Source of the DNA: Sphingomonas sp. Leaf32
GTDB taxonomy: Bacteria; Pseudomonadota; Alphaproteobacteria; Sphingomonadales; Sphingomonadaceae
Length of the DNA: 64,000 nt
Assembly: GCF_001421765.1 (NCBI RefSeq)
Contig: NZ_LMLA01000011.1
Location: forward strand, 124,001-188,000
Direction of reading: 5' to 3'
Shown here piece by piece: positions 18,047-27,631 of this stretch. Both the position numbers and the translations under genes were made by a program. Numbering within the stretch: the first letter of the stretch is position 1; each line of letters begins with the position of its first letter. The notes below the pieces were generated by a model. It did no database searches, was not told the origin of the DNA, and was given only the letters and a program-made list of their open reading frames with translations.

Positions 18047-19843
18047 ATGACCAGCACTTCCGATCGCCTGTCCGCCCTGCGCGCCCATCTCGCCACGCTC
18101 GATCTCACCGGCTTCGTCGTGCCGCTGACCGATGAATATATGAACGAATATGTCGGCGACTATGCGCAGCGCCTCGCCTGGCTGACCGGGTTCAAGGGGT
18201 CGGCGGGCAGCGCGGTCGTGTTGCGCGACACCGCTGCGATGTTCACCGATGGGCGCTATACGTTGCAGGTGCGCGAGCAGGTCGACGCCGCCGACTGGCA
18301 ATATGTGCAGGTGCCGGCGACTTCGATGGCCGACTGGCTTCGGACCAACGCCGGCGAAGGCGACCGGATCGGCTTCGATCCGTGGCTGGCGACGGTTGAC
18401 TGGGTTGCTGCCACCGAACGCGCACTGGCCGATGTCGGGGCGGCGCTGGTCCCGGTCGACGCCAACCCGATCGACGCGCTGTGGACCGACCGTCCCGCCC
18501 CCTCGCCCGCGCCGATGGCGGTGCAGGACGATATGCTCACCGGTCGCACCTCCGCCGACAAGCGCGCCGCGATCGGCGACTGGCTGGGCGAGCGCCGCGC
18601 CGATGCGGTCGTGCTGACCGCGCTCGATTCGATCGCCTGGACCTTCAACATCCGCGGCAGCGACGTGGCGCATACGCCGGTCGCGCTGAGCTACGCGATC
18701 GTCCATGCCGATGGAACCGCCGACCTCTTCGCCGCGCCGGGCAAGGTCGGTGAGGATGTTGCCCGCCATCTGGGCAACGCCGTCACCGTGCGCCCGATGA
18801 CCGACTTTGCCGCCACCCTCAGCACGTTCGGCGGCAAGCGCGTCGCCGCCGATCCCGACCGCGCCGTCGCCGCGATCCACGAAGCGCTCCGTAGGAGCGG
18901 CGCAACGGTCGTCGCCGAACGCGATCCGACCGTACTGGCGAAGGCGATCAAGAATCCGGTCGAGATTGCCGGCCACCGCAGCGCACAGGCCCGCGACGGC
19001 GCGGCGATGGTGCGGTTCCTGAAATGGTTCGAGGAAATGGCCCCATCGGGCACACTGACCGAACTCTCGGCGTCCGACCGGCTGGAGGCGATCCGCGCCG
19101 AAACCGGTTGCCTGCGCGACCTGTCGTTCGATACGATCAGCGCGACCGGCGCACATGCCGCCAGCCCGCATTACAAGGCGACCGTGGAGAGCAACGCAGC
19201 CATCCTGCCCGGCCAGCTCTACCTGATCGATTCGGGCGGCCAATATCCCGATGGCACCACCGATATTACTCGCGTCATGCCGGTTGGCAGCGTGTCGGAC
19301 GAGATGCGCGACCGCTTCACCCGCGTCCTGAAGGGGCATATCGCCATCGACACCGCCGTGTTTCCCGATGGGACGCTCGGCGGCCATATCGACGGCTTTG
19401 CGCGGCGTCCGCTGTGGGAGGCCGGGCTCGATTATGCGCACGGCACCGGCCACGGCATCGGTGCCTTCCTGTCGGTGCATGAGGGGCCACAGCGGATCGG
19501 CGCGCCCAACTATCCCGGCGGCGGGCCGCTGGAGCCGCTGCGCGCGGGGATGATGCTGTCCAACGAACCAGGCTATTACAAGGCGGGCCAATACGGCATC
19601 CGCATCGAGAACCTGCTGCTGGTCGTCGCACGCGACATGGAAGGCGGCGAACTGCCGATGCTGGGGTTCGAGACGCTGACCTTCGTACCGATCGAACGCT
19701 CGCTGATCGTGCCGGCGCTGTTGACCGGGGCGGAACGGGCATGGGTCGATGCCTATCATGCGCGGGTAGAGGCGTTGCTGATGCCGCTGCTCGACCGGGA
19801 CACCGGAGCGTGGCTCGCCGCGAAGTGCGCGCCGCTTAGTTGA
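18047..19843 (+). CDS. Xaa-Pro aminopeptidase (M24B family)
   Basis: 598 residues, the long eukaryote-like aminopeptidase P form with two creatinase N-terminal domains (about 1-300) and a pita-bread catalytic domain. Metal ligands are visible: Asp in LIDSGGQYPDGTTDITR (two Asp), His in HGTGHGIGAFLSVHEGP, Glu in MLSNEPGYYKAGQYG and Glu in GIRIENLLLV. Removes N-terminal residues preceding Pro. ATG 18047 begins MTSTSDRLSALR, the family start. It diverges from the oligopeptidase gene with an 85-base shared promoter region. Confidence 0.93.
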   Translation: MTSTSDRLSALRAHLATLDLTGFVVPLTDEYMNEYVGDYAQRLAWLTGFKGSAGSAVVLRDTAAMFTDGRYTLQVREQVDAADWQYVQVPATSMADWLRTNAGEGDRIGFDPWLATVDWVAATERALADVGAALVPVDANPIDALWTDRPAPSPAPMAVQDDMLTGRTSADKRAAIGDWLGERRADAVVLTALDSIAWTFNIRGSDVAHTPVALSYAIVHADGTADLFAAPGKVGEDVARHLGNAVTVRPMTDFAATLSTFGGKRVAADPDRAVAAIHEALRRSGATVVAERDPTVLAKAIKNPVEIAGHRSAQARDGAAMVRFLKWFEEMAPSGTLTELSASDRLEAIRAETGCLRDLSFDTISATGAHAASPHYKATVESNAAILPGQLYLIDSGGQYPDGTTDITRVMPVGSVSDEMRDRFTRVLKGHIAIDTAVFPDGTLGGHIDGFARRPLWEAGLDYAHGTGHGIGAFLSVHEGPQRIGAPNYPGGGPLEPLRAGMMLSNEPGYYKAGQYGIRIENLLLVVARDMEGGELPMLGFETLTFVPIERSLIVPALLTGAERAWVDAYHARVEALLMPLLDRDTGAWLAAKCAPLS

Positions 19844-19891
19844 CGTCCAGATGGTCCATTATCGATGAGCAACATTCGTATGCAGTCTATG

Positions 19892-19901
19892 CAATCGATT
19901 G
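19892..19901. promoter_or_regulatory. Candidate LacI-type operator before the sugar transporter
   Basis: caatcgattg is a perfect 10-base palindrome with a central CG, within tgcaatcgattgttgcaa. LacI-family regulators of sucrose and oligosaccharide genes commonly bind such CG-centred palindromes. It lies 74 bases upstream of the transporter start. No LacI-family gene is in the window, so this is an inference from motif style and context. Confidence 0.4.
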
Positions 19902-19974
19902 TTGCAATTTGAGGCGGGAGGCGCGACAAGTGTCCGGTCGGCGGTAGACCGGCGTGCAAGGAGCAGGATCGACC

Positions 19975-21309
19975 ATGGCGCCCCCGATGAAACCGCACCT
20001 GTCGTTGCCCTGCATCCTGGAAATGAACCTGGGGTTCCTCGGGCTGCAGTTCAGCTTCGGGCTGCAACAGGGCAACATGGCGCCGATCTACAGCTATCTG
20101 GGCGCGAACGAGGCGCAAATCCCGTTGCTGCAACTCGCCGGTCCGCTGACCGGGCTGCTGGTCCAGCCGTTGATCGGCGCGCTCAGCGACCGGACCGACA
20201 GCCGCTGGGGCCGGCGGACGCCTTATTTCGTGATGGGCGCGGTGCTGTGCTGCCTCGGCCTGTTCTTCATGCCGTTGTCCAGTTCGCTCCTGATGGCGGT
20301 GTCGCTGCTGTGGATTCTCGATGCCGGCAACAACATCACGATGGAGCCGTATCGCGCCTATGTTAGCGACCGGCTGAACGAGGATCAGCACCAGATCGGC
20401 TTCCTGACGCAGAGCGCGTTCACCGGCTTGGCGCAGATGCTGGCGTTCCTCACCCCCTCGCTGCTGGTGTGGGCGGGGATGAACCAGGACTGGGTCGACA
20501 CCCACAACATCCCCTACACCGCGCGGGTCGCGTTCATGGTCGGGGCGGTGCTGTCGATCTCGACGATCCTCTGGTCGATCCTGCGCGTGCCCGAACTGCC
20601 GCTGACGCCGGTGCAGAAGACCGCGATCGCCGCCAAGCCCACATCGTTCGGCGCGACGCTGGCCGAAATCGGCAGCGCGATCCGCGACATGCCGCCGGCG
20701 ATGCGCAAGCTCGCGCTGATGAGCCTGTTCCAATGGTATGCGATGATGGCCTATTGGAACTACGTCATCTACACGATCGGGCGCACGGTCTATGGCACCG
20801 CCGACCCGACCTCGTCCGGTTTCCATTCGGCGGTGCTGACCAATGGCGAGGTGGCAGCCTTCTACAACGGTGTCGCGTTCATCGCCGCCTTCGCCATGGT
20901 TCCCATCGCCCGCCGGATCGGCGCGGCACCGCTCCATGCGCTCAGCCTGATCGCGGCGGGAATCGGCATGGTCTGCCTGCCGCATGTCACGTCGAAGGCG
21001 CTGTTGTTCCTGCCCGCGATCGGCATCGGCCTGGGCTGGGCCAGCATGATGGGCAATCCGTACATCATCCTCGCCGGATCGATCCCGCCGGAGCGGACCG
21101 GCGTCTATATGGGCATTTTCAACATGATGATCGTCATCCCGATGCTGATCTTCTCGGCAACGATGTGGCTGTTCTACCAACCATTGCTGGGCGGCGATCC
21201 GCGCAACGTGCTGACCCTGTGCGGTGTGCTGATGTTCTGCGCGGCAGCGGCGGTATGGAGCGTGCGCGAACGCAACGCCGATGGCGCCCCGGTCGGAGCG
21301 GTGCGTTGA
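19975..21309 (+). CDS. GPH/SLC45-type MFS sugar transporter (probable sucrose:proton symporter)
   Basis: 444 residues, about 12 membrane spans. The N-terminal half has [24 protein letters not shown] in two pieces, [21 protein letters not shown], and the MFS loop [15 protein letters not shown], which are hallmarks of plant-type sucrose carriers and their bacterial relatives. [14 protein letters not shown] resembles the conserved central helix. It should import a disaccharide across the inner membrane. Start ATG 19975 follows AAGGAG by about eleven bases; GTG 19954 and ATG 19987 are alternatives. The GH68 gene starts three bases after its stop, supporting sucrose as substrate. Confidence 0.85.
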   Translation: MAPPMKPHLSLPCILEMNLGFLGLQFSFGLQQGNMAPIYSYLGANEAQIPLLQLAGPLTGLLVQPLIGALSDRTDSRWGRRTPYFVMGAVLCCLGLFFMPLSSSLLMAVSLLWILDAGNNITMEPYRAYVSDRLNEDQHQIGFLTQSAFTGLAQMLAFLTPSLLVWAGMNQDWVDTHNIPYTARVAFMVGAVLSISTILWSILRVPELPLTPVQKTAIAAKPTSFGATLAEIGSAIRDMPPAMRKLALMSLFQWYAMMAYWNYVIYTIGRTVYGTADPTSSGFHSAVLTNGEVAAFYNGVAFIAAFAMVPIARRIGAAPLHALSLIAAGIGMVCLPHVTSKALLFLPAIGIGLGWASMMGNPYIILAGSIPPERTGVYMGIFNMMIVIPMLIFSATMWLFYQPLLGGDPRNVLTLCGVLMFCAAAAVWSVRERNADGAPVGAVR

Positions 21310-21311
21310 GC

Positions 21312-22457
21312 ATGTCGCCCCTGCCCCACGCCCTGACGCATTGGTCGATCGAGCAGGTCGCCACCATTGCAACCGATGGCCCCGACCGTCTGCCGGTCCT
21401 GACGCCAGCTGACGTCGTGCCGATCGATCCTGCCCACGACTTCTGGGACATGTGGCAGATCGCCCGTGCGGACGGTTCGACGGTGTTCGTCGACGGCCGC
21501 AGCTACTGGTTCTTCCTCGGCACGCCGCGCTTCGACGATCCGGAGTCCCGGCATGACGCCGCGCGCATCTACCTGACCAGCCATGGCAGCGACGGCTGGC
21601 GGCTGCACGACGCAACGTTCCCCGATGGCCTTACTCCCGGCAGCCGCGAATGGTCGGGGTCGGCGGTACTGGCCGAAGACGGTGAAACGCTGACCATGTA
21701 TTTCACCGCCGCCGGTCGCCGGGGCGGGCAACACAGCTTCGAACAACGCCTGTTCGAAACGGTCGGGCGCTTCGTGGTCGACAGCGCAGGCGGAAGGACC
21801 GAAGGCTGGTCGACGCCGGTCGAAAGCGTCGCGGCCGACGGCCGTTGCTATCGCATCGCGGATGAGGTCGAGGCTTCGGCATCGGGCATCAAGGGTTTCC
21901 GCGACCCCGGCTTCTTTCACGACCCGGCCACCGGCCACGATCACCTGTTGTTCGTCGGGTCGGCGGCATGGACCGATGCGCCGATCGACGGGCTGGTCGG
22001 CATCGCCAGCCGGACGAGTGCCGATGCCCCATGGCAGCTCGGCACGCCGCTGGTCGACGCGATCGGCGTGAACAGCGAGCTTGAGCGCCCGCATATCATC
22101 CTGCGTGACGGCCTATATTATCTGTTCTGGTCGACCCAGGCGAAGCGTTTCGCCCCCGGCCTGCCAGCCCCCACCGGGCTGTACGCAATGGTGTCCGACA
22201 GCATGGCCGGCCCATGGCGACCGGTGAACGGCTCCGGCCTCGTTGCCGGCAATCCGGTGGCCGAACCCACGCAAGCCTATTGCTGGTGGGTCACCGGCGA
22301 GGGGCAGGTCGCCGCGTTCGTCGACTATGCCGGCCTGAACGGGGCGGACGCCGCCGTCGACGTGGCGCTGCGCCGCGCCCGGTTCGGCGGGACCGCCGCC
22401 CCGTTCTTCCAGCTCGACTTCGCCGGCGACCGGGTGACGATCCGCGCTACAGGTTGA
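21312..22457 (+). CDS. Glycoside hydrolase family 68 protein (sucrose hydrolase / levansucrase-type)
   Basis: 381 residues from ATG 21312 (TTG 21306, overlapping the transporter stop and with GGAG seven bases upstream, is possible). GH68 five-blade propeller motifs: HDFWDMWQI with the nucleophile Asp, REWSGSAVL, GIKGFRDPGFF with the transition-state Asp in RDP, and ELERPHIILRDG with the acid/base Glu in ER. GH68 enzymes split sucrose and either release fructose or build levan. There is no N-terminal signal peptide, so cytoplasmic hydrolysis of imported sucrose is plausible; some Zymomonas GH68 proteins, however, are exported without one. It is paired with the transporter. Its end overlaps putA (opposite strand) by 11 bases. 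Confidence 0.88.
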   Translation: MSPLPHALTHWSIEQVATIATDGPDRLPVLTPADVVPIDPAHDFWDMWQIARADGSTVFVDGRSYWFFLGTPRFDDPESRHDAARIYLTSHGSDGWRLHDATFPDGLTPGSREWSGSAVLAEDGETLTMYFTAAGRRGGQHSFEQRLFETVGRFVVDSAGGRTEGWSTPVESVAADGRCYRIADEVEASASGIKGFRDPGFFHDPATGHDHLLFVGSAAWTDAPIDGLVGIASRTSADAPWQLGTPLVDAIGVNSELERPHIILRDGLYYLFWSTQAKRFAPGLPAPTGLYAMVSDSMAGPWRPVNGSGLVAGNPVAEPTQAYCWWVTGEGQVAAFVDYAGLNGADAAVDVALRRARFGGTAAPFFQLDFAGDRVTIRATG

Positions 22458-25400
22458 GCAGCGCGGGATCGCCCCCCTTCGCCATGATGTTGATCGAGGT
22501 CGAGCGTTCGGCGGCATAGCGCAACAGCGCGTCGGGGCCGCCCGCCTTGGGACCGGTGCCCGACAGCCCCTCGCCACCGAAGGGCTGCACGCCGACGACC
22601 GCGCCGATGATCGAACGGTTGACGTAGACATTGCCCGCCGGGACCAACGCCGCGACTTCCTCGGCAAAGCGGTCGATGCGGCTGTGGATGCCGAGCGTCA
22701 GGCCATAGCCCCGCGCCGCCAGCCTGCCCGCCACGCCGGCCAGGTCGGCGGGGTCGTAGCGATAGATGTGCAGCACCGGCCCGAACACCTCGCGTTCGAG
22801 GAAGTCGGGGGTCGGCACTTCGGCGATGACCGGCGCGAAATAGGTGCCACGCGCGTCGTGACCGCGCGCATCGCCGCGGAACAGGATCGTCGCATCGCGC
22901 TCCAGCCGCTCGACATGGGCGTCCAGCGCGTCGCGCGCGTCGCGGTCGATCACCGGCCCGACATCGGTCGCCGGATCGGCCGGATCGCCGATCACCAGAC
23001 AGCCGGCGGCACCGACCAGCGTCTCGATCGTCGCGTCCGCCGTATCCTTGGGCAGATACAGCAGCCGCAGCGCCGAACAACGCTGCCCCGCCGATCCGAA
23101 GGCGGAGAGCAGCACATCGTCGACCACCTGTTCACGAAGCGCGCTGGTGTCGACGAACAGGCCGTTCAGCCCGCCGGTTTCGGCGATGAACGGCAGGATC
23201 GGGCCGTTGCGACTGGCAAGGCTGCGATTGATCGCCCAGGCGGTGTCGGTCCCGCCGGTAAAGGCGACGCCGGCGATGGCGGGATGCGCGACCAGCGCCG
23301 CACCGACCTCCGCCCCGTCGCCGGGCAGCAGCGCCAGCAGGTCGGGGTCGAGGCCGGCGGCATGGAACAGGCGCACCGCTTCGGCGGCGACCAGCGGGGT
23401 CTGCTCGGCAGGCTTGGCGAGGACGGCATTGCCGGCGGCCAGCGCGGCGGCGACCTGTCCGGTGAAGATCGCCAACGGGAAATTCCACGGGGAAATGCAG
23501 ACGAAGACGCCGCGTCCGTGCAGTTCGATCTGGTTCACCTCGCCGACCGGGCCGGGCAGCACGGTCGGACCGGCGAACCGGGTTTCGGCGAGAAGCGCAT
23601 AATAGCGGCAGAAATCGACCGCCTCGCGCACCTCGGCCACGGCGTCGTTCAGCGTCTTGCCGGCCTCGGCCGACAGGATCGCGATGAAGCGGTCCATCTG
23701 CGCATCGAGCGCGTCGGCCATGGCGCGCAGGACCTTGCCCCGGGCAACCCCGCCGGCGGCGTTCCAGCGCGGCTGGGCAGCGCGGGCCAGCGCGGCGGCA
23801 CGGTCGATCTCGGCGGGGGTGGCAGGGGTGACCGAACCGATGGCCCGGCCATGGTCGACGGGGCTGACCATCGGCACGGCGCCCGCACCGGCCAGCGTCT
23901 GGCCGCCGACGATGGGGCCGGCATGGACGGTCGTGAAATCGGCGCGGGCGGATGCCGCCGTGGCGCGGACCGAGGCGATCGAATAATCGCGGCCCGGCGG
24001 GTTGGCGCGGCCGGGGTAGATGTCGGACGGGGACGGCAGGTGCGGATGTTGGCGCGGAGACGCCGCCACCGCCGCGACGGGGTCGGCGACCAAAGTCGCC
24101 GCCGGTACTTCCTCGTCGAGCAGGGCGTTGACGAAGCTGCTGTTCGCGCCGTTTTCGAGCAGGCGGCGCACCAGATAGGGCAGCAGTTCCTCATGCCCGC
24201 CGACCGGCGCATACGCCCGCAATATCAGTGCATTGCCGCCGATAGTTGCCGCCGCTTGCTTGTACAGCCCCTCCCCCATCCCGTGCAGGCGCTGATGCTC
24301 GATCCGTACCCCGGCGCGGTCGGCCATGTGCCGCACCGCCATCAGGCTGTGCGCGTTGTGGGTAGCGAACTGCGGATAGAGCGCGGGCGCGGCGGCGATC
24401 AGCTTGTGTGCGCAAACGAGATAGGAAAGGTCGGTCGCCGCCTTCGACGTGAACACCGGATAGCCCGGATGGCCGGCGATCTGCGCGCGCTTCACCTCGC
24501 TATCCCAATAGGCGCCCTTGACCAGCCGGACCATGATCCGCCGCCCGGTGTCGCGCGACAACCTCTCCAGCCCGTCGATCACCCCCCGCGCGCGCTTGCC
24601 ATAAGCCTGCACCACGACGCCAAGGCCGGTCCAGTCGCCCAGTTCACCCTCCCGCGCCAGCCGGTCGACCAGCTTCAGCGAGAGGGCAAGCCGATCCGCC
24701 TCCTCGGCATCGATGGCGAGGTTCAGGTTATGGCGCGCCCCGATCAGCGCAAGGCGCTTCATGCGCGGATAGAGATCGGCGAAGACGTCGTCCTCGCGCA
24801 CCGCTTCGTAGCGGGGGCACAGCGCCGACAGTTTGACCGACACGCCATGCCCCTGTTCGGGCGTGCTGCCGGGCGCGCGGGCGTTACCGACCGCCTCGAT
24901 CGCGGCGGCGTAGATGCGTTCGTAGCGTTCGGCATCCTCCGGCGTGCGCGCGCCCTCGCCCAGCATGTCGAACGAGCAGAGATAGCCTTCCTTCGCGGCG
25001 CGCTTCAGCGCCGCGTCGATGGTCGATCCCAGCACGAACTGGTCGCCCATGATGCCGACGGCGGCGGCCAGCGCGCGACGGATGACCGGTTCGCCCAGCC
25101 GCCCGGCCAGCCGCCGGATCGTCTCGCCGATCCCCGCCGGCCCCTCCTCGCCGACCAGCTTGCCGGTCAGGGTCAGACCGATGGTGGAGGCGTTGACGAA
25201 CAGGCTGGACGACTGGCCGAGATGTGCCGCCCAGTCGGCGGTCCCGACCTTTTCGGCGATCAGCCGGTCGCGGGTCGCGGCATCGGGCGTGCGCAGCAAT
25301 GCCTCGGCAAGGCACATCAGCGCCAGCCCCTCCTGCGTCCCCAACGAGAATTGTTGGAGAAAGCCCTCGACCACGCCGGGCTTGGCAGCGGCGGCGCGGG

Positions 25401-25545
25401 TACGCTCGACGAGCTTGGCAGCCTTGTCGACGATCTCGGTGCGATCGGAATGGGTCAGCGGCACCTGCGCCAGCAGTTGCGGCAGGAGCACGCTTTCGTC
25501 GATGAACTTGTCGGCGTCCAGTGCGTCCCAATCGATCGCGCGCAT
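22447..25545 (-). CDS. putA: Bifunctional proline dehydrogenase / L-glutamate gamma-semialdehyde dehydrogenase
   Basis: 1032 residues. Oxidises proline to pyrroline-5-carboxylate (FAD) and then to glutamate (NAD). The N-terminal half has the PRODH barrel (SVKLSALCPRYEAVREDDV, LAIDAEEADRLALSL, MVRLVKGAYWDSEVKRAQ, FATHNAHSLMAV). The C-terminal half is an aldehyde dehydrogenase (SPWNFPLAIFTGQVAAALAAGN in pieces, VAFTGGTDTAWAI, FIAETGGLNGLFVDTSA, catalytic Cys in SAGQRCSALRLLYLP). It lacks an N-terminal ribbon-helix-helix domain, so it cannot act as its own repressor. Start ATG 25545 has GGAGAG six bases upstream; ATG 25557 is possible. The divergent Lrp-type gene is its likely regulator. Confidence 0.96.
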   Translation of the reverse strand: MRAIDWDALDADKFIDESVLLPQLLAQVPLTHSDRTEIVDKAAKLVERTRAAAAKPGVVEGFLQQFSLGTQEGLALMCLAEALLRTPDAATRDRLIAEKVGTADWAAHLGQSSSLFVNASTIGLTLTGKLVGEEGPAGIGETIRRLAGRLGEPVIRRALAAAVGIMGDQFVLGSTIDAALKRAAKEGYLCSFDMLGEGARTPEDAERYERIYAAAIEAVGNARAPGSTPEQGHGVSVKLSALCPRYEAVREDDVFADLYPRMKRLALIGARHNLNLAIDAEEADRLALSLKLVDRLAREGELGDWTGLGVVVQAYGKRARGVIDGLERLSRDTGRRIMVRLVKGAYWDSEVKRAQIAGHPGYPVFTSKAATDLSYLVCAHKLIAAAPALYPQFATHNAHSLMAVRHMADRAGVRIEHQRLHGMGEGLYKQAAATIGGNALILRAYAPVGGHEELLPYLVRRLLENGANSSFVNALLDEEVPAATLVADPVAAVAASPRQHPHLPSPSDIYPGRANPPGRDYSIASVRATAASARADFTTVHAGPIVGGQTLAGAGAVPMVSPVDHGRAIGSVTPATPAEIDRAAALARAAQPRWNAAGGVARGKVLRAMADALDAQMDRFIAILSAEAGKTLNDAVAEVREAVDFCRYYALLAETRFAGPTVLPGPVGEVNQIELHGRGVFVCISPWNFPLAIFTGQVAAALAAGNAVLAKPAEQTPLVAAEAVRLFHAAGLDPDLLALLPGDGAEVGAALVAHPAIAGVAFTGGTDTAWAINRSLASRNGPILPFIAETGGLNGLFVDTSALREQVVDDVLLSAFGSAGQRCSALRLLYLPKDTADATIETLVGAAGCLVIGDPADPATDVGPVIDRDARDALDAHVERLERDATILFRGDARGHDARGTYFAPVIAEVPTPDFLEREVFGPVLHIYRYDPADLAGVAGRLAARGYGLTLGIHSRIDRFAEEVAALVPAGNVYVNRSIIGAVVGVQPFGGEGLSGTGPKAGGPDALLRYAAERSTSINIMAKGGDPALLNL

Positions 25546-25725
25546 TCGTCTCTCCATGTGGCGGTTCGTCGGTATATCGCGGATGGCAACGAAAGTGCTT
25601 CGGATATTGATTGGCTGTTCCGAAGATGCTTGCAGCATTCGACAGATTCAGCGAACGAATACCTCTTCGCCGGGATGACACATGGCGGTAGATGGCGTCG
25701 AACATACCGTGCCAGAGAGACGATC

Positions 25726-26178
25726 ATGGACCAGACAGACCGGAAACTGCTGCGCGTGCTACAGGCCGATGGCCGGATCACCAACCAGGCGCTGGCCGCG
25801 CAATGTGGCATCTCACCCGCCGCCTGTTTCGAACGGGTGCGGCGCTTGCGCGAAAGCGGCGTGATCCGGGGCTATGCCGCGCTGCTCGACCCGGCCATGC
25901 TCGACCGGTCGCTGCTGGTGTTCATCGAGGTACTGCTGGACCGCACCACCGACGACGTCTTCACTGCCTTTGCCAACCACGTCCGCGACCTGCCGGAAGT
26001 ACTGGAATGTCATATGGTTGCGGGCGGCTTTGACTATCTGTTGAAGGTTCGCATGGCCGATATGAACGCGTATCGCGCGTTCCTTGGCCGAACGCTGACG
26101 ACAGTGCCCGGCGTGCGCGAAACGCGAACCTATGCGGTGCTGGAAGAGGTGAAAGCGACCACCGCGCTGCCGCTATAG
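25726..26178 (+). CDS. putR: Lrp/AsnC-family transcriptional regulator, probable PutR
   Basis: 150 residues. N-terminal helix-turn-helix (DQTDRKLLRVLQADGRITNQ, CGISPAACFERVRRLRESGVIRGY) and a C-terminal RAM ligand-binding domain (LVFIEVLLDRTTDDVFTAF, HMVAGGFDYLLKVRMADM, TTVPGVRETRTYAVLEEVK). It is divergent from putA with a 180-base intergenic region. In several alphaproteobacteria an Lrp-type PutR activates putA in response to proline; the role here is inferred from position. Confidence 0.88.
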   Translation: MDQTDRKLLRVLQADGRITNQALAAQCGISPAACFERVRRLRESGVIRGYAALLDPAMLDRSLLVFIEVLLDRTTDDVFTAFANHVRDLPEVLECHMVAGGFDYLLKVRMADMNAYRAFLGRTLTTVPGVRETRTYAVLEEVKATTALPL

Positions 26179-26184
26179 CGCCGA

Positions 26185-27204
26185 TCAGTCGCGTTCGATC
26201 ACCAGATAGACCATCGTCTGGGTAAGCAGCATATAGGCGATCTCGCCAAAGGTGACCGGCCCGGCCATGCTGCCCAGCGTCCGCCCCTCCAGCCCGGCAT
26301 AAAGATAGTTCAAGATGCAGTTGCAGCTGAACGCGACCTCGCCGCGGGGGCTGCCAAGCTGTGCCGCGAACTGCTCCGGATAATCCGCGATCGGGCGGGC
26401 GAAGCGATATTCGATGCCGCTGTGAACGGGGGCGAAGAAGCTGATCTGCCCCGATGCCGCATCGATCGCCGCAGTCGCGACATTAATCATCGCGCCATTG
26501 TAATCGGCGACCAGCGGCAGGCGCGTGTCGATGCCACGGGCGGCGATATGATCCACCATGCGGGTGCGAACACCGTCGACCACCACCCATTCGATACTGA
26601 AGCCGGTATCGTCGGCAAAGGTCAGCACCGGCCCATCCATGTCCGGCACGAACAGATTGACGATGTCGACCCGGGCAAAGGCGTCGTCGGGCAGCGCGAC
26701 GTGCAGCACGACCGCCGCATCGTCGGCACTGCGCCCGGTGCGACCATCGAATACTTTCGGCCGGTCGGTCGCGGCGGCATCTCCGGCGACGCCGGTGACC
26801 CAGCCGACCACCGGCCGGCGGAACATGTCCTGCCAGTCCAGCCCGCCCAACGCGAAGTCACGGTGCACGTCGCTCTGCCCCGGAATCAGCACGATGGTAT
26901 AGCCATTGTCCGGGCCGAGCGTAGCCATGTCGGGCAGCGCCGCACGGTCCAGCATCCCGACCCAGGCGACCGACGCGATATCGGGCATCCGCTGGACGAA
27001 GATGCGGTCGCGGTCGCACGTACCGCCCGCTTCGGCCGTCATGAAATAAGGGCTGGTGCCGCCGATCCAGTTGCCGCGCGGCAACGCGGCCAGCAACGGT
27101 TCCTCGGCCGCCAGGATCAGCGTGTCGCCCTTGGCAAGCATGGCGGCGACTTCCGCCACGTTGTACAACGACCGGTCGGCCTGATGCGGGTTCGGGCCGG
27201 TCAT
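26185..27204 (-). CDS. Conserved protein of unknown function with FIST-C-like C terminus
   Basis: 339 residues, no signal peptide or membrane span. N terminus SLYNVAEVAAMLAKGDTLILAAEEPLLAALPRGNWIGGTSPYFM; middle part rich in Asp/Val beta strands (NLFVPDMDGPVLTFADDT). The C terminus, VAFSCNCILNYLYAGLEG then GPVTFGEIAYMLLTQTMVYLVI, resembles the end of FIST C-terminal sensory domains (Cys-containing strand, then GEIA...NQT-hydrophobic strand). The resemblance is by eye only. Its start ATG overlaps the stop of the small upstream gene (TAATG), so the two are one unit. Position between two amino-acid-responsive Lrp regulators suggests but does not prove a metabolic link. Confidence 0.75.
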   Translation of the reverse strand: MTGPNPHQADRSLYNVAEVAAMLAKGDTLILAAEEPLLAALPRGNWIGGTSPYFMTAEAGGTCDRDRIFVQRMPDIASVAWVGMLDRAALPDMATLGPDNGYTIVLIPGQSDVHRDFALGGLDWQDMFRRPVVGWVTGVAGDAAATDRPKVFDGRTGRSADDAAVVLHVALPDDAFARVDIVNLFVPDMDGPVLTFADDTGFSIEWVVVDGVRTRMVDHIAARGIDTRLPLVADYNGAMINVATAAIDAASGQISFFAPVHSGIEYRFARPIADYPEQFAAQLGSPRGEVAFSCNCILNYLYAGLEGRTLGSMAGPVTFGEIAYMLLTQTMVYLVIERD

Positions 27205-27446
27205 TACGCTTTCCCTTGAACGATGGCGGCGAAATCGTCGCGCGCGAACCGCAGATTATCGTGGAAAAAGGTGCGCAGTTCCTCGACCAACGCCGTTCGA
27301 TCGGCGTCGGGCCGGACATAGGCGTGGGTCAGGCGGATCATCAGGATGCGCAACGCCAGACACTTGTAGGTCGGCCGGATCGCGCCCGACAGCAGGCCAT
27401 GCCAGCGAGGATCGCTCGCGGCCAGGATTTCGGTAGTTGCCGTCAT
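27204..27446 (-). CDS. Small conserved-looking protein of unknown function, coupled to the FIST-like gene
   Basis: 80 residues. Predominantly helical and soluble: PRWHGLLSGAIRPTYKCLALRI, LMIRLTHAYVR, TALVEELRTFFHDNLRFARDDF. Single Cys in the centre. ATG 27446 is preceded by GAGAGGA about ten bases upstream. TAATG overlap with the next gene argues for a stoichiometric partner. No family recognised. Confidence 0.65.
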   Translation of the reverse strand: MTATTEILAASDPRWHGLLSGAIRPTYKCLALRILMIRLTHAYVRPDADRTALVEELRTFFHDNLRFARDDFAAIVQGKA

Positions 27447-27631
27447 GCCGTCTGGTCCTCTCCGGGCACCGCTATGCGTCGGAATGATTAAAAACCGGTG
27501 TCGGGCGGAGCGCACCGCGCGGCCGGTAGCATTTGCGGATCGCTTCGCCGCCGCCGGACGTTTCCGCCATTGCGTACGGGCCTGTGCATGATAGCTTCTG
27601 CTTTGCCACGCGCTGAATGGGAGACGACACG

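Noticed and set aside
22684..26178. 1164-residue plus-strand open frame antisense to putA
   Set aside because: Only its last 150 codons (putR, from 25726) make a recognisable protein; the rest is the GC-rich shadow of putA, rich in Arg/Gly/Asp/Gln with no domain.
27204..27446. Small gene considered as an antitoxin of a toxin-antitoxin pair
   Set aside because: The partner is 339 residues without toxin motifs and the small protein has no DNA-binding motif.
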